64,000 bases of DNA. Origin: Granulimonas faecalis (GTDB taxonomy: Bacteria > Actinomycetota > Coriobacteriia > Coriobacteriales > Atopobiaceae). Below are positions 1 through 8,513 of this stretch, in pieces. Under the pieces are notes generated by a model, which was not told the origin of the DNA, made no database searches, and saw only the letters and a program-made list of their open reading frames with translations. Each line of letters starts with the position of its first letter. Position 1 is the stretch's first letter. The position numbers and the translations under genes were made by a program. The stretch spans positions 1,462,501 through 1,526,500 of the forward strand of contig NZ_BQKC01000001.1 in the NCBI RefSeq assembly GCF_022834715.1, given 5' to 3'.

Positions 1-1124
1 ACGGTGGTCTGCGGCCACACGCGCCTCAAGGCCGCCCGGCGCCTCGGCATGGAGACGGTGCCGGTGGTGGTGGCCGACGACCTCACGGCCGAGCAGGTGG
101 CGGCCTACAGGCTCGCCGACAACCGCACCGCGGAGCTCGCCGAGTGGGACCTCGACCTGCTGGGCCAGGAGCTCGACGGCCTGACCGACCTCGACATGGG
201 CCGCTTCGGCTTCGACGGCTTCGAGGATGCGCTCAAGACCCCCGAGGAGCAGATCGCCGACGTGGCGGAGGACGAGGTGCCTGGCCCCGACGAGGTGGAG
301 CCGAGGTGCCGCCCCGGCGAGCTCTGGCGCCTCGGGGACCACCTGCTGCTCTGCGCCGACGCGACCGACGCCGAGGCGGTGGACCGCCTGCTCGGGGGGG
401 GGGGGAGTCCGTTGACCTCCTCCTGACCGACCCGCCCTACGGCGTGGCCTACACCGGCGGCACCGTCGAGGGGCCCACCATCGAGAACGACGACATGGAA
501 GACGAAGCCTTCACCGGGTTCCTGACCGCGGCGCTCTCCTGCGCCCTCGCCCACATGCGGCCCGGGGCGTCCTTCTACCTCTGGCACGCAGACACCCGCC
601 GGGACCCGTTCACGAGGGCCCTCGACGCCTGCGGCGCCCGGGCCCGCCAGGTGCTCGTGTGGGTGAAGGGCTCCTTCGCCCTCGGCCGCCAGGACTACCG
701 GTGGCAGCACGAGCCGTGCCTCTACGGCTGGAAGGAGGGGGCCGCCCACTACTTCGACCCGAGCCGCAGCGAGTCCACCGTCATCGAGGACGTGGACCTG
801 GGGTCGCTCACCAAGGCCCAGCTGCTAGAGCGCCTGCGGGCGGTCTGCGCGGGGCCCTCCACGGTCGTCCGTTGCGAGAGGCCGCCGAGGAGCGCCGAGC
901 ACCCGACCATGAAGCCCGTGCGGCTCATCGCCTACCTCATGGCCAACAGCTCGCGCAGGGGCGACACGGTGCTCGACCCGTTCGTGGGCTCGGGGACCAC
1001 CGTCGTGGCCTGCGAGCAGATGGGCCGGGCGTGCCGCGCCATGGAGCTGGACCCGAGGTACTGCGACGTCGCCATAGGGCGCTGGGAGCGGCTCACCGGC
1101 GGCACGGCCGTCAGGGAGGGTTGA
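1..1124 (+). pseudogene. Prophage ParB-like domain/DNA methyltransferase fusion, frame broken at a G12 tract (5' end outside window)
   Basis: Two reading frames together make one protein. The first (from the window edge to the stop at 426) carries a ParB/sulfiredoxin-like motif GHTRLKAA. The second, in another frame up to 1124, has the methyltransferase motif DPPYG near 423-443, and the SAM-binding motif DPFVGSGTT near 972-1000. The order DPPY then FxGxG is that of beta-class amino-methyltransferases (N6-adenine or N4-cytosine). The frames meet exactly at a run of 12 G (394-405); 10 or 13 G would join them into one product. ParB-methyltransferase fusions are common next to phage terminase genes and may protect or mark phage DNA. 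The break may be phase variation, a real disabling mutation or a sequencing error; the flanking sequence is otherwise undecayed. Confidence 0.85.
394..405 (+). repeat. Poly-G tract (12 G) at the frame break
   Basis: Twelve consecutive G inside the methyltransferase gene. Upstream codons are in frame 1 and downstream codons in frame 3, so loss of two or gain of one G restores a continuous product. Tracts of this kind slip during replication and sequencing. Confidence 0.9.
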
Positions 1125-1129
1125 CCGGG

Positions 1130-1149
1130 AGGCCCCTGCGGGGGCCTTT
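1130..1149 (+). terminator. Short hairpin after the methyltransferase
   Basis: AGGCCCC and GGGGCCT pair around a 3-nt loop just after the stop codon, followed by only three T. It is a weak intrinsic terminator candidate between the methyltransferase and the terminase. Confidence 0.45.
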
Positions 1150-1193
1150 CCCATGGGGCGGGGAGGGCGTGACAGGGGCCGGATGATGGGCCC

Positions 1194-2828
1194 ATGGCGA
1201 CGAAGAAGAGGGACCCCAGGGACAACTTGAACCCGCCCATCCGCACCAGCGAGGAGGCCAGGCGCCTCGGCGCCAGGGGCGGCCGGCGCTCCGGCGAGGT
1301 GCGCCGCGCCCGGCGGAGCCTGCGCGACCTCGCCCTCGACATCATCGACTCCCCCGCCCCGCCCAAGCTCGCGGCCCAGGTGCGCACCATCGCCCCGGGA
1401 CTCGACGAGGTGACCACGGGGGCCGTCATGCTCGCCGGGCAGGTCAACGCGGCGGCCAACGGCAACGCCCAGGCCTTCCGCGCCGTCACCGAGCTGGCGG
1501 GCGTCGACGGAGGCGGGGACGCCGGGGAGGACCGCCCGTGGGCGGCCGACATGGCCCTGCTCATCGGGCGGGACTTCGTGGACGCCCACCGCGGCCTCGC
1601 GTCCGGCGAGGCCTGCGACCTGTGGCTGCCGGGCGGGCGCGGCTCGCTCAAGAGCTCATTCGCCTCGCTGGAGATCGCCTGCGGCCTCATGCGGGACCCC
1701 GACGCCAACGCCCTGGTCATCCAGAGCCGCCGGGTGAACCTGCGCGACGCGTCCATGGCCCAGATGCTCTGGGCCTTCGACCGCCTCGGCGTGGCCGACC
1801 TGTGGGTGCCCACGGGCTCCACCCTGCGCATCAACAACCGCGAGACCGGCCAGGCGGTCGTCTTCCGGGGATGCGACGAGCCCAAGAAGCTGAAGTCCAT
1901 CAAGCTCAGACGCGGCCACTGGCGCTACCTCTGGGTCGAGGAGGCCGACCTCCTGCGCGGCATGGCGGAGGTGCGCTCCGTCCGCCAGACGGTCAGCCGC
2001 TCCCCCGTGCCGGTGCAGCGCCTCTACACCTTCAACCCGCCGAGGACCCGCGACAGCTGGGCCAACGCCGAGGTGGCGAGGGTGCGCAGCGCCCCCGCCC
2101 CGGGGGAGGCCGTGGTCGACTCCTGCTACACCGACGCCCCGCCCGAGTGGCTCGGCGAGCAGTTCGTGGCCGACGCCGAGGCGCTCCGGGCGGCGGACCC
2201 CGAGGCCTACCGCCACGAGTACCTGGGCGAGGCCGTGGGCTACGGGGCCGAGGTCTTCCCCCGGGCCGAGGTGCGCGAGCCCACGGCCGAGGAGCTGGTC
2301 GGGGCGTCCATGCAGCTCTACGGCGTGGACTGGGGCTTCTCCCAGGACCCGTTCTGTTGGGTGCGCCTGGCCTACGACCCGAGGGCGCGGGCCCTCTACG
2401 TGCTGGACGAGGTCTCGGGACGCGGCATGTCCAACGCCGGGGCGGCCGAGGCCGTGGCGGCGAGGATGCGCCTGGCCGTGACGGCAGACGGGGCCGAGGC
2501 CCTGCCGGCCGAGCCGTTCGCCGAGGTGTGGTGCGACAGCGCCGAGCCCAAGAGCGTGGCGGACTTCCGCGAACTGGGGGTCCGGGCCCAAAGGGCGCCG
2601 AAGCAGGGGGCCAACTCCGTGCGCTCCGGCGTCCGCTGGCTCCAGCAGCGCTCGCGCATCGTCGTGAGCCCGTCCTGCCGCCTGGCGGCCGCCGAGTTCC
2701 CGGCCTACTCCTACGCCCTGGACGCCGATGGCAGGGCCACGTCGCTGCTGCCCGACGCCGGCAACCACGCCATCGACGCCGCCCGTTACGCGGTTTGCAC
2801 GCTGGTCGCCGACAGAAGGTTCGTGTAG
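1194..2828 (+). CDS. Phage terminase large subunit with small-subunit-like N-terminal extension
   Basis: ATP-driven DNA packaging motor and headful/cos nuclease of the prophage (544 aa). A Walker A-like GGRGSLKSS lies near residues 147-155, a Walker B-like YLWVEEAD near 245-252, and RNase H-fold nuclease acidic positions appear as YGVDWGF (near 377), EVWCDSAEP and NHAIDAARYA near the C-terminus. This is the PBSX/Terminase_3-6 layout. The first ~110 residues include a basic GGR-SG-RR segment resembling phage small-terminase proteins, and no separate small terminase gene precedes it here, so the two functions may be fused. The portal follows 10 nt downstream. Family call is strong; the fusion idea is inference. 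Confidence 0.9.
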   Translation: MATKKRDPRDNLNPPIRTSEEARRLGARGGRRSGEVRRARRSLRDLALDIIDSPAPPKLAAQVRTIAPGLDEVTTGAVMLAGQVNAAANGNAQAFRAVTELAGVDGGGDAGEDRPWAADMALLIGRDFVDAHRGLASGEACDLWLPGGRGSLKSSFASLEIACGLMRDPDANALVIQSRRVNLRDASMAQMLWAFDRLGVADLWVPTGSTLRINNRETGQAVVFRGCDEPKKLKSIKLRRGHWRYLWVEEADLLRGMAEVRSVRQTVSRSPVPVQRLYTFNPPRTRDSWANAEVARVRSAPAPGEAVVDSCYTDAPPEWLGEQFVADAEALRAADPEAYRHEYLGEAVGYGAEVFPRAEVREPTAEELVGASMQLYGVDWGFSQDPFCWVRLAYDPRARALYVLDEVSGRGMSNAGAAEAVAARMRLAVTADGAEALPAEPFAEVWCDSAEPKSVADFRELGVRAQRAPKQGANSVRSGVRWLQQRSRIVVSPSCRLAAAEFPAYSYALDADGRATSLLPDAGNHAIDAARYAVCTLVADRRFV

Positions 2829-2838
2829 GGAGGCCGCC

Positions 2839-4224
2839 GTGGCGAGGGTGACGAGCAAGGGCGTGGACTGCCGCAAGCCGGAGTGGGCGCTGAGGGAGCT
2901 CAGGGGCATGGGGCTGTCCCCGGACACGTCCATGGACGACATGCAGGAGCGCTGGCGCAGCTGGTGGAGCTGCGACAACCCGTTCTACACGGCGGGCTAC
3001 GATATGGGCGAGAGCCTGGAGCCCGAGGAGCGCATCAGCCTGCGCCCGGCCCAGATGGTGGCCGAGGAGTGGCCGGCCCTGATCATGACCGACGGCACCG
3101 AGCTGCGGGCCGACGACCCCGGCATGGCCGCGTGGATAGGCCGGGCCATGCCGGACTGGGTGGACGACAACGCCGACTTCGTGGCCCAGGCCTTCGCCCT
3201 GGGCTGCGGCGCGTGGACGGTGGCCGTGGACGGCCTCGGGGGCTCGCCCGCCACGTCGCTGGAGCGCCACCCGGCGTGGGCCACGGTCCCGCTGGAGGGC
3301 GAGGGCGTGGCCACCCTTGCCCGGGTGTCCGTCGGGGGGCGCCCCCTGGACCGCCTGCAGGTCCACGCCCCGGACCCGGACACCGGCCACTACCGCGTCC
3401 GGACCCGGCTGTTCACCGTGGACGGCCACCGGGAGGTGGCCAGCGACGAGGTGGCCGCCGACGTGGACACCGGGCAGCCACTGCCCACCTACGCGATCGT
3501 GCGCCCCAGCCGCTCCAACCCCTACAGCGCCTACTCCCAGGCCGGCGTGTCCTGCTTCGACAGCGCCCTGGACGCCGTGCGGGTGGTGGACGAGAGCTAC
3601 AACCAGCTCTACTGGCAGGTGCGCGTGAGCCTGCCCCGCGTCTTCGTGGACGAGGCCGCCCTGGCCCGCGACCCGGAGACCGGGACGCCCTTGGGCCGGG
3701 CCACGGTGGACCACGTCATCTTCCGGGCCGTGCGCAGCGTCGAGGGGGCGCCGGTGTCCGTGTACAACCCCGACACCCACGTGGGCGACATGGTGGCCTC
3801 CCTGGACTGCGCCCTGTCCACCCTCGGCCTCAAGGCCGGGTTCGGCCAGGACTACTTCTCCTTCGACCGGGCCAGCGGCCTCAAGACGGCCACCGAGGTG
3901 GTGAGCGACAACGCCGCCCTCATGCGCAACGTGCGCCGCCACGAGAACGCCATCGAGGCCGCCCTGACCTCCGTGGTGCGGGCCGCCTACGCCACCGAGG
4001 AGGCCCTGAACGGCCGCCCCCTGGCAGAGGTCCCCCACCCCTCCGTGACGTGGGACGACTCGGTGGTGACCGACACCGAGGCCGAGCGGGCGACGATGAA
4101 GGACGACATCGCCCGGGGCCTCTGCCCCGCCTGGCTCTACCCGGCCAGGTACTACGGCATGGACGAGGCCGAGGCCCGGGCCTTCACCGGCGACGCGGCC
4201 GCCGGCCTGCCGGACCTGGGGTAG
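2839..4224 (+). CDS. Phage portal protein
   Basis: Forms the dodecameric ring at the capsid vertex through which DNA is packaged and ejected. The frame is open further upstream (2728), but a GTG at 2839 preceded by GGGAGG, just after the terminase stop, is the better start and gives 461 aa. The N-terminal segment CDNPFYTAGYDMGESLEPEE, the later NPYSAYSQAGVS region and position between terminase and minor capsid protein fit SPP1-like portals of Gram-positive phages. The product is acidic and has no signal or membrane segment, as expected. The downstream gene starts 3 nt after its stop, so translation is probably coupled. Confidence 0.88.
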   Translation: MARVTSKGVDCRKPEWALRELRGMGLSPDTSMDDMQERWRSWWSCDNPFYTAGYDMGESLEPEERISLRPAQMVAEEWPALIMTDGTELRADDPGMAAWIGRAMPDWVDDNADFVAQAFALGCGAWTVAVDGLGGSPATSLERHPAWATVPLEGEGVATLARVSVGGRPLDRLQVHAPDPDTGHYRVRTRLFTVDGHREVASDEVAADVDTGQPLPTYAIVRPSRSNPYSAYSQAGVSCFDSALDAVRVVDESYNQLYWQVRVSLPRVFVDEAALARDPETGTPLGRATVDHVIFRAVRSVEGAPVSVYNPDTHVGDMVASLDCALSTLGLKAGFGQDYFSFDRASGLKTATEVVSDNAALMRNVRRHENAIEAALTSVVRAAYATEEALNGRPLAEVPHPSVTWDDSVVTDTEAERATMKDDIARGLCPAWLYPARYYGMDEAEARAFTGDAAAGLPDLG

Positions 4225-4227
4225 GCC

Positions 4228-5730
4228 GTGGCCAAGCCCGGGTTCTTCGAGTACGTGGCCGACCGCCTGGTGTCCGGCGCCGAGTCCGAGCTGGCGGCGC
4301 GCCTCACCTCCGAGGCCCTGCGGATGCTGGCCGAGGGCGTGGCGGAGCCGGACCGCTACGCGGTGCTGGCGAGGCTGTGCCCCCAGGCGCTGTCGGCCGT
4401 GCTGGCCGAGGCGGGACCGTCCGTGGAGCGCGAGGCGTCGGCCGCCCTGGCCGAGGCCCTGGCGGCCGAGGAGGAGGCGCTCGACGCCGAGATGGGGGCC
4501 GGGAGGCCCGGCGTGGCCGCCGAGATCTCGGCCGGGGCCAAGGCCGGGGTCGAGCAGATAATCCGACGCCAGAACGTGGCCATGGCCGACGACCTGGCGC
4601 GGCTCTGGTACCGGGTGGCCGGGAAGGCCGTGGCCCGGACGCTCCAGGGCGACTCGCGCCGCGCCGTCATGGAGGACGCCGTGAGGGCGCTCGCCGACAA
4701 GGGCCTGGAGACCGTGGACTACGCCAGCCGCCGGCGCACGTCCGTCGACGCCGCCACCCGCCGCCACATGGTCACCCAGGCCTCACAGGCGAGGGCGCGC
4801 CTGCTGGTCCAGCGCTGCGACGAGCACGGCGTGGCCCTCGTCTTCACGAGCGCCCACTACGGGGCCCGCCCGTCCCATGCCGCGTGGCAGGGGAAGGCCT
4901 ACGGGCTCCACGGCCCGGTGACGGTGGGCGGCGTCCGGTACCCCGGCCTCGCCGAGGCCACGGGCTACGGCGGCGTGGCCGGCCTCTGCGGCGCCAACTG
5001 CCGCCACACCTTCCACCCCTACTCGCCGGGCGGCACGAGGCTCCCGGACACTCGGTTCGAGGCCGAGGAGGACGCCTTCGGCCAGACCAGCGACGAGCGC
5101 TACGCCGCCCTGCAGCGCCAGCGGGAGCTGGAGCGCCGGGTGCGCAAGTACAAGCGCCGGGTGGCCATGGGCCAGGAGTCCGGCCTCGACATGGCCGCGG
5201 ACCGGGCCAGGCTCGGCCGGGCCCAGGCCGAGGTCAGGGCGTGGTGCAAGGCGAACGGGCTTCCTCGCCGCTACGACCTGGAGCGGGCCTACGGGGTCAG
5301 GGAGCAGCCGAGGGCGCTCAGGGAGACCCCCGAGCAGCGGGCCAAAAGGCAGATAGCCGAGCTCAAGGCGGCCGGTAAGGCGCATGTCCACGAGGCTGCC
5401 CAGAACAAGCACGTGCCGGGCACCAAGGAGTTCGAGGACAGGCGCCGGTCCCTGGGGGCCAAGGCGATGAAGACGGGTGCGGCGGCCTACCCGTCCCAAA
5501 GTCACCTCACCGGTACCCCCGAGGAGGTCTGCCGCATGGTCGAGCGGGCCGTGGGGACCGGGGAGCCGCTGATAGGCCGTGACGGGAGGTGGACCGGGAG
5601 GGAGCTGGTCGACATCGGCCGCGGCATCGGGTTTGTGGTGGATGTCGACGGCACCGAGACCCCCGCCGGCAGTATTACAATTCATTACAGCAAGCGCGGC
5701 GTGCACGGCGTGCCGAGGAGGGCAGAGTGA
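4228..5730 (+). CDS. Phage minor capsid protein (Phage_min_cap2-like) with C-terminal toxin-50-like domain
   Basis: 500 aa, GTG start 3 nt after the portal stop. The middle has the head-morphogenesis signature HYGARPSHAAWQGKAYG (about residues 210-226) followed by CGANCRHTFHPYSPG, typical of minor capsid proteins injected with or bound to the portal. After a charged linker, the last ~110 residues begin QNKHVPGTKEFEDRR and end with ITIHYSKRGVHGVP; this pattern matches what I recall of the polymorphic toxin type 50 domain (a predicted ribonuclease-like toxin) found on some phage capsid proteins. The next gene overlaps the stop (TGATG) and encodes a 61-aa protein that could be its immunity partner. 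Capsid role strong; toxin role by family resemblance. Confidence 0.82.
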   Translation: MAKPGFFEYVADRLVSGAESELAARLTSEALRMLAEGVAEPDRYAVLARLCPQALSAVLAEAGPSVEREASAALAEALAAEEEALDAEMGAGRPGVAAEISAGAKAGVEQIIRRQNVAMADDLARLWYRVAGKAVARTLQGDSRRAVMEDAVRALADKGLETVDYASRRRTSVDAATRRHMVTQASQARARLLVQRCDEHGVALVFTSAHYGARPSHAAWQGKAYGLHGPVTVGGVRYPGLAEATGYGGVAGLCGANCRHTFHPYSPGGTRLPDTRFEAEEDAFGQTSDERYAALQRQRELERRVRKYKRRVAMGQESGLDMAADRARLGRAQAEVRAWCKANGLPRRYDLERAYGVREQPRALRETPEQRAKRQIAELKAAGKAHVHEAAQNKHVPGTKEFEDRRRSLGAKAMKTGAAAYPSQSHLTGTPEEVCRMVERAVGTGEPLIGRDGRWTGRELVDIGRGIGFVVDVDGTETPAGSITIHYSKRGVHGVPRRAE

Positions 5731-5915
5731 TGGACATCAGGGAGGCGTGGGGGCTTGCCGGGAAGAGGCTGCGCATCACGTTCACGGACGGGCAGGTGAT
5801 CGTTGGCGGCTTCACGCCGGAATCCGACAGCTACGACTTCGCGTACCTCGTCAACGACGAGCACGCCTACGGAATACGGCTCGACGAGATAGAGAAATGG
5901 GAGGTCGTGCAATGA
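5730..5915 (+). CDS. Small LSm/SH3-like protein; possible immunity partner of the toxin-50 domain
   Basis: 61 aa, start overlapping the minor capsid stop by one base (TGATG), so tightly co-translated. The sequence has a beta-rich pattern, RLRITFTDGQVIVGGF followed by an acidic YDFAYLVND segment and ending IEKWEVVQ, reminiscent of a small Sm-like barrel. It is strongly acidic at its C-terminal half, as is common for inhibitors of basic RNase-like toxins. Placement directly after the toxin-like domain suggests immunity; nothing in the sequence proves it. Confidence 0.6.
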   Translation: MDIREAWGLAGKRLRITFTDGQVIVGGFTPESDSYDFAYLVNDEHAYGIRLDEIEKWEVVQ

Positions 5916-6247
5916 GGCCGGAGAGCAGGGACATCTACCGCATCCTCAAGGGGCTCGCCGACGGCGTGGGGGACGAGGAGTTCGACGGCAGGGCGTTCCT
6001 CTGCTCCATGGGCGACCGCATGGGCGACGCCAGGGCCGACGACATCGTGGCCATGGCCGTGGAGGAGGGGCTCGTCGCGGGCGTCGAGGTGCGCCACTTC
6101 GTGGACAGGCGCGGCCCCACGGTGGTCCCCATAGACCCGCGCATAACGCTCAAGGGCATCCAGTTCCTCGAGGAGAACTCCCTTATGAGGAGAGCGGCGC
6201 AGGCCGCCAGCGGAATCGCCGACGTGGCCGGGGCCGCCGGCCTCTAG
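5912..6247 (+). CDS. YjcQ-like winged-helix phage protein
   Basis: 111 aa; ATG at 5912 overlaps the previous stop by 4 nt (ATGA). The sequence begins MRPESRDIYRILKGLADG, then a segment with DEEFDG, a helix-rich centre ending VAMAVEEGLVAGVEV, and RITLKGIQFLEENSLMRRA, which resembles YjcQ-family proteins predicted to have a winged-helix fold. Members occur in Gram-positive prophages, often near head genes. Role unknown. Confidence 0.6.
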   Translation: MRPESRDIYRILKGLADGVGDEEFDGRAFLCSMGDRMGDARADDIVAMAVEEGLVAGVEVRHFVDRRGPTVVPIDPRITLKGIQFLEENSLMRRAAQAASGIADVAGAAGL

Positions 6248-6274
6248 CTCCGCAACCACAACCGAGCCGAACCG

Positions 6275-6296
6275 AGGGCCCCGCGAGGGGCCCCTT
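6275..6296 (+). terminator. Hairpin between early head genes and scaffold gene
   Basis: AGGGCCCC and GGGGCCCCT pair around a short GCGA loop, followed by TTCCC. GC-rich stem with a weak T tail; may separate transcription of the packaging and capsid modules. Confidence 0.5.
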
Positions 6297-6306
6297 CCCG
6301 TGCGCC

Positions 6307-6333
6307 CCGTTACCGCGCCCCGACACTGCATGG
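6307..6333 (+). promoter_or_regulatory. Phage intergenic GTTACC motif, copy 1
   Basis: CGTTACCGCGCCC followed by CACTGCATGGCGACGG lies 69 nt upstream of the scaffold start. The same layout (GTTACC, C-rich stretch, ATGG-GCG-GACG) recurs in gaps at 10013 and 17802, each before a new gene group. Candidate phage promoter or regulator site. Confidence 0.4.
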
Positions 6334-6377
6334 CGACGGCGGGGGAAGGCCCCGCCCCATCGTGGACGGGAGGGAGC

Positions 6378-6929
6378 ATGGCCGGAGACAACCCGATCGC
6401 CGCAGCCGCGGGCGAGGGCGCGAAGCCCCAGGACCCCAAGGCCGGGGAGGGCACGAGGCCCCAGGAGCCGCAGGCGCAGGGTGAGGCAGCCCAGGAGGCC
6501 GCCGCGGGCGAGGGCGCGAAACCCCAGGACCCCAAGGCGGCGGAGGCGGCCGCGAGCGACCACAAGCTGGAGGCGGACTACCGCCGCGCCCAGAAGACCG
6601 TGGCGGAGCTGCGCGCGAGGCTCGCCGAGCGCGACGGCCAGGCCAAGACCGTCGAGGAGCGGGTGGCGGCGCTCGAGCGCGAGCTCGCCGAGAGCCGCGC
6701 CGAGGCCGAGGCCGAGCGCGCCAACGCGGCGCTTGCGGCGGCCGGCTGCTTGGACCCCGAACTGGGGCGGGCGGCGCTGGCCTCCTTCGACGGAGACGTG
6801 GCCTCGCTCAAGGCGGCCAAGCCCTACCTCTTCAGGGCCCAGGCCAAGGGCACCGGGCGCCCCGTGGGCGCCGCCGGCGCCGGGCCCGCCCGCAGCATCC
6901 ACGAGGCAGTGAGCGACTACCGAAAGTAG
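6378..6929 (+). CDS. Phage capsid scaffolding protein
   Basis: 183 aa. The frame is open from 6300, but ATG at 6378 has GGGAGGGAG directly upstream, so it is chosen. The N-terminal third is low complexity and holds a 14-residue direct repeat (AAAGEGAKPQDPKA seen twice, about residues 8 and 41 onward). The centre is a predicted coiled coil (residues ~65-125, with heptads of A/L and E/R), and the C-terminus is basic. This composition and position directly before the major capsid gene are those of scaffold proteins that guide procapsid assembly and then leave. Confidence 0.8.
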   Translation: MAGDNPIAAAAGEGAKPQDPKAGEGTRPQEPQAQGEAAQEAAAGEGAKPQDPKAAEAAASDHKLEADYRRAQKTVAELRARLAERDGQAKTVEERVAALERELAESRAEAEAERANAALAAAGCLDPELGRAALASFDGDVASLKAAKPYLFRAQAKGTGRPVGAAGAGPARSIHEAVSDYRK

Positions 6930-6935
6930 GAAACC

Positions 6936-7865
6936 ATGATCACACTGGCTGAGCTGGCGAAGAACGCCGACGACAAGCTCGTGCAGGGGTTCGTGAACGA
7001 GGTGATCACCGACTCGGCACTCCTGGACTCCCTGCAGTTCGACAACTGCGTGGAGGCGGGGGGCTCGACCCTCGTCTACGGCTACAAGCGCGTCACCGGC
7101 GGCCTCACCGCCGCATTCCGCGAGCTCAACGCCGAGCCCGCGGCATCCGACCTCACCTTCGAGCGCGTGACCACCACGCTCGCCATCCTGTCCGACAAGT
7201 GGTCCATGGACCGCGTCGCCCAGGCCGCGGCCCCCGACCTCTACGAGCAGTACCTGACCGAGTCCAAGTGCGCCATCGTCCGCGCCTTCACCAAGGAGTT
7301 CATCAACGGCGCCCCCAAGGCCGCGGCAGGCAACGGCCCTGCCGTGCTCGGCTTCGAGGGCATGGCCAAGCTCCTCGCCGGCGGCGCCACCGAGAAGACC
7401 GCCGCCGCCGACATCTCCACGGTGACCCAGGCCTCCGCCCTGGCCTTCGCCGAGGACCTCGACGGCATGCTCTCCAGCCTCATGCGTCAGCCCGACCTGC
7501 TCCTGGTCTCCAGCGCCACCAAGGTCAAGATCAACGCGGTCTGCCGCGCCCTCGGCCTCGGCACCACCACCGCCGACGAGGCGGGCCACCAGGTGGCCTC
7601 CTGGAACGGCATCCGCATCGAGGAGGTGCGCGACGCCGCGGTCTGCGGCACCGACGTCTACGCCGTCTGCCTGGGCATGGACGCCGTGCACGGCGTGACC
7701 CTCAAGGGGGACTCCGCCGTGACCGTCAGCGTCCCCGACTGGTCGGCTCCCGGCGCGGTCAAGAGCGGCGACGCCGAGTTCGTGTGCGGCGTGGCCGTGA
7801 AGAACACCCGCGCCGCCGGCGTGCTGCACCAGGCGGCCGCCGCGGCCAAGGCCTCCGCGAAGTAA
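6936..7865 (+). CDS. Phage major capsid protein
   Basis: 309 aa, start 6 nt after the scaffold stop with a GGAAACC leader. It begins with a helical N-arm (MITLAELAKNADDKLVQGFV), continues with a beta-rich region including TLVYGYKRVTGG, and has the pattern of HK97-fold capsid proteins of Gram-positive siphophages. It has no signal peptide. Order scaffold-capsid-connectors supports the call. Codon use is strongly C/G-ending, as expected for a highly expressed phage gene in this host. Confidence 0.88.
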   Translation: MITLAELAKNADDKLVQGFVNEVITDSALLDSLQFDNCVEAGGSTLVYGYKRVTGGLTAAFRELNAEPAASDLTFERVTTTLAILSDKWSMDRVAQAAAPDLYEQYLTESKCAIVRAFTKEFINGAPKAAAGNGPAVLGFEGMAKLLAGGATEKTAAADISTVTQASALAFAEDLDGMLSSLMRQPDLLLVSSATKVKINAVCRALGLGTTTADEAGHQVASWNGIRIEEVRDAAVCGTDVYAVCLGMDAVHGVTLKGDSAVTVSVPDWSAPGAVKSGDAEFVCGVAVKNTRAAGVLHQAAAAAKASAK

Positions 7866-7875
7866 GGGGGAGGCC

Positions 7876-8208
7876 ATGGCGGTCCCGACCCTGACCTACG
7901 AGCGCTACGCGGAGCGCCACCTCGGCCGCCTCGACAGGGAGGCCTTCGAGGCCGCCCTGCCGGCGGCGACGGCCCGCCTCACGGGCCTCACCGGTGACGA
8001 CGTGCCCGAGCGCCACGAGCCCCGGTGGCTCGACGCCCTCGGGGTCCTGTGCGACCGGGTGGCCCAGGGCAGGGCCGCCAACGTCACGAGCGAGCGCGTG
8101 GGCGAGACCACGCTCTCCTTCGACGCGGCGGCCTCCGGGGCCTGCGACTACGACGTGGTGCGCCCCTACCTCGCCCCCACCGGCCTCCTCTGGCAGGGGG
8201 TCCGGTGA
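7876..8208 (+). CDS. Head-tail connector (adaptor) protein
   Basis: 110 aa, first of four small overlapping genes between capsid and major tail protein. It is mostly helical (LTYERYAERHLGRLDREAFEA, then ALPAATARLTGLTG), like gp6/gp15-type adaptors that dock on the portal. The next gene begins inside its stop codon. Assigned by position and composition rather than by a decisive motif. Confidence 0.7.
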   Translation: MAVPTLTYERYAERHLGRLDREAFEAALPAATARLTGLTGDDVPERHEPRWLDALGVLCDRVAQGRAANVTSERVGETTLSFDAAASGACDYDVVRPYLAPTGLLWQGVR

Positions 8209-8513
8209 GCGCCCTGCGCGGCGACGCGGCCACCTTCTGGCGCCGCTCCGGCGACGGGTGGGAGCGCCGCGTGGCCCGCGGGTGCCGGGTGGAGGGGGCC
8301 CTCTCCTCCTCCACCGCCGCCGTGGGGCCCGACGCGTCCCCGAAGCTCTCGGTCTACGTGTTCGGGGAGGCCCCCTTCGCCGAGCCCGGCGGCTACTGCA
8401 TGGCCGGCGAGCACGGCGGGGACGAGCCCCCGGCCGGGGCCCTCCGCGTCGGGGCCGTGCGCCCCTACACCCTCGGGGGCCTCCCCCACCACGTGGAGGT
8501 GGTGTGCCCGTGA
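8205..8513 (+). CDS. Minor capsid/head closure protein (Minor_capsid_1-like)
   Basis: 102 aa with a GTG start overlapping the previous stop by 4 nt (GTGA). Beta-rich, Cys- and Gly-containing (RGCRVEGALSSSTAAVG, ending LPHHVEVVCP). In siphophages of Firmicutes the second small gene after the capsid encodes the head-closure protein, and this matches in size and order. Translational coupling keeps it stoichiometric with its neighbours. Confidence 0.65.
   Translation: MSALRGDAATFWRRSGDGWERRVARGCRVEGALSSSTAAVGPDASPKLSVYVFGEAPFAEPGGYCMAGEHGGDEPPAGALRVGAVRPYTLGGLPHHVEVVCP

Noticed and set aside
2032-4767. 911-codon minus strand frame over terminase-portal
   Set aside because: Shadow of + strand phage genes with Gly/Val/His-rich translation.
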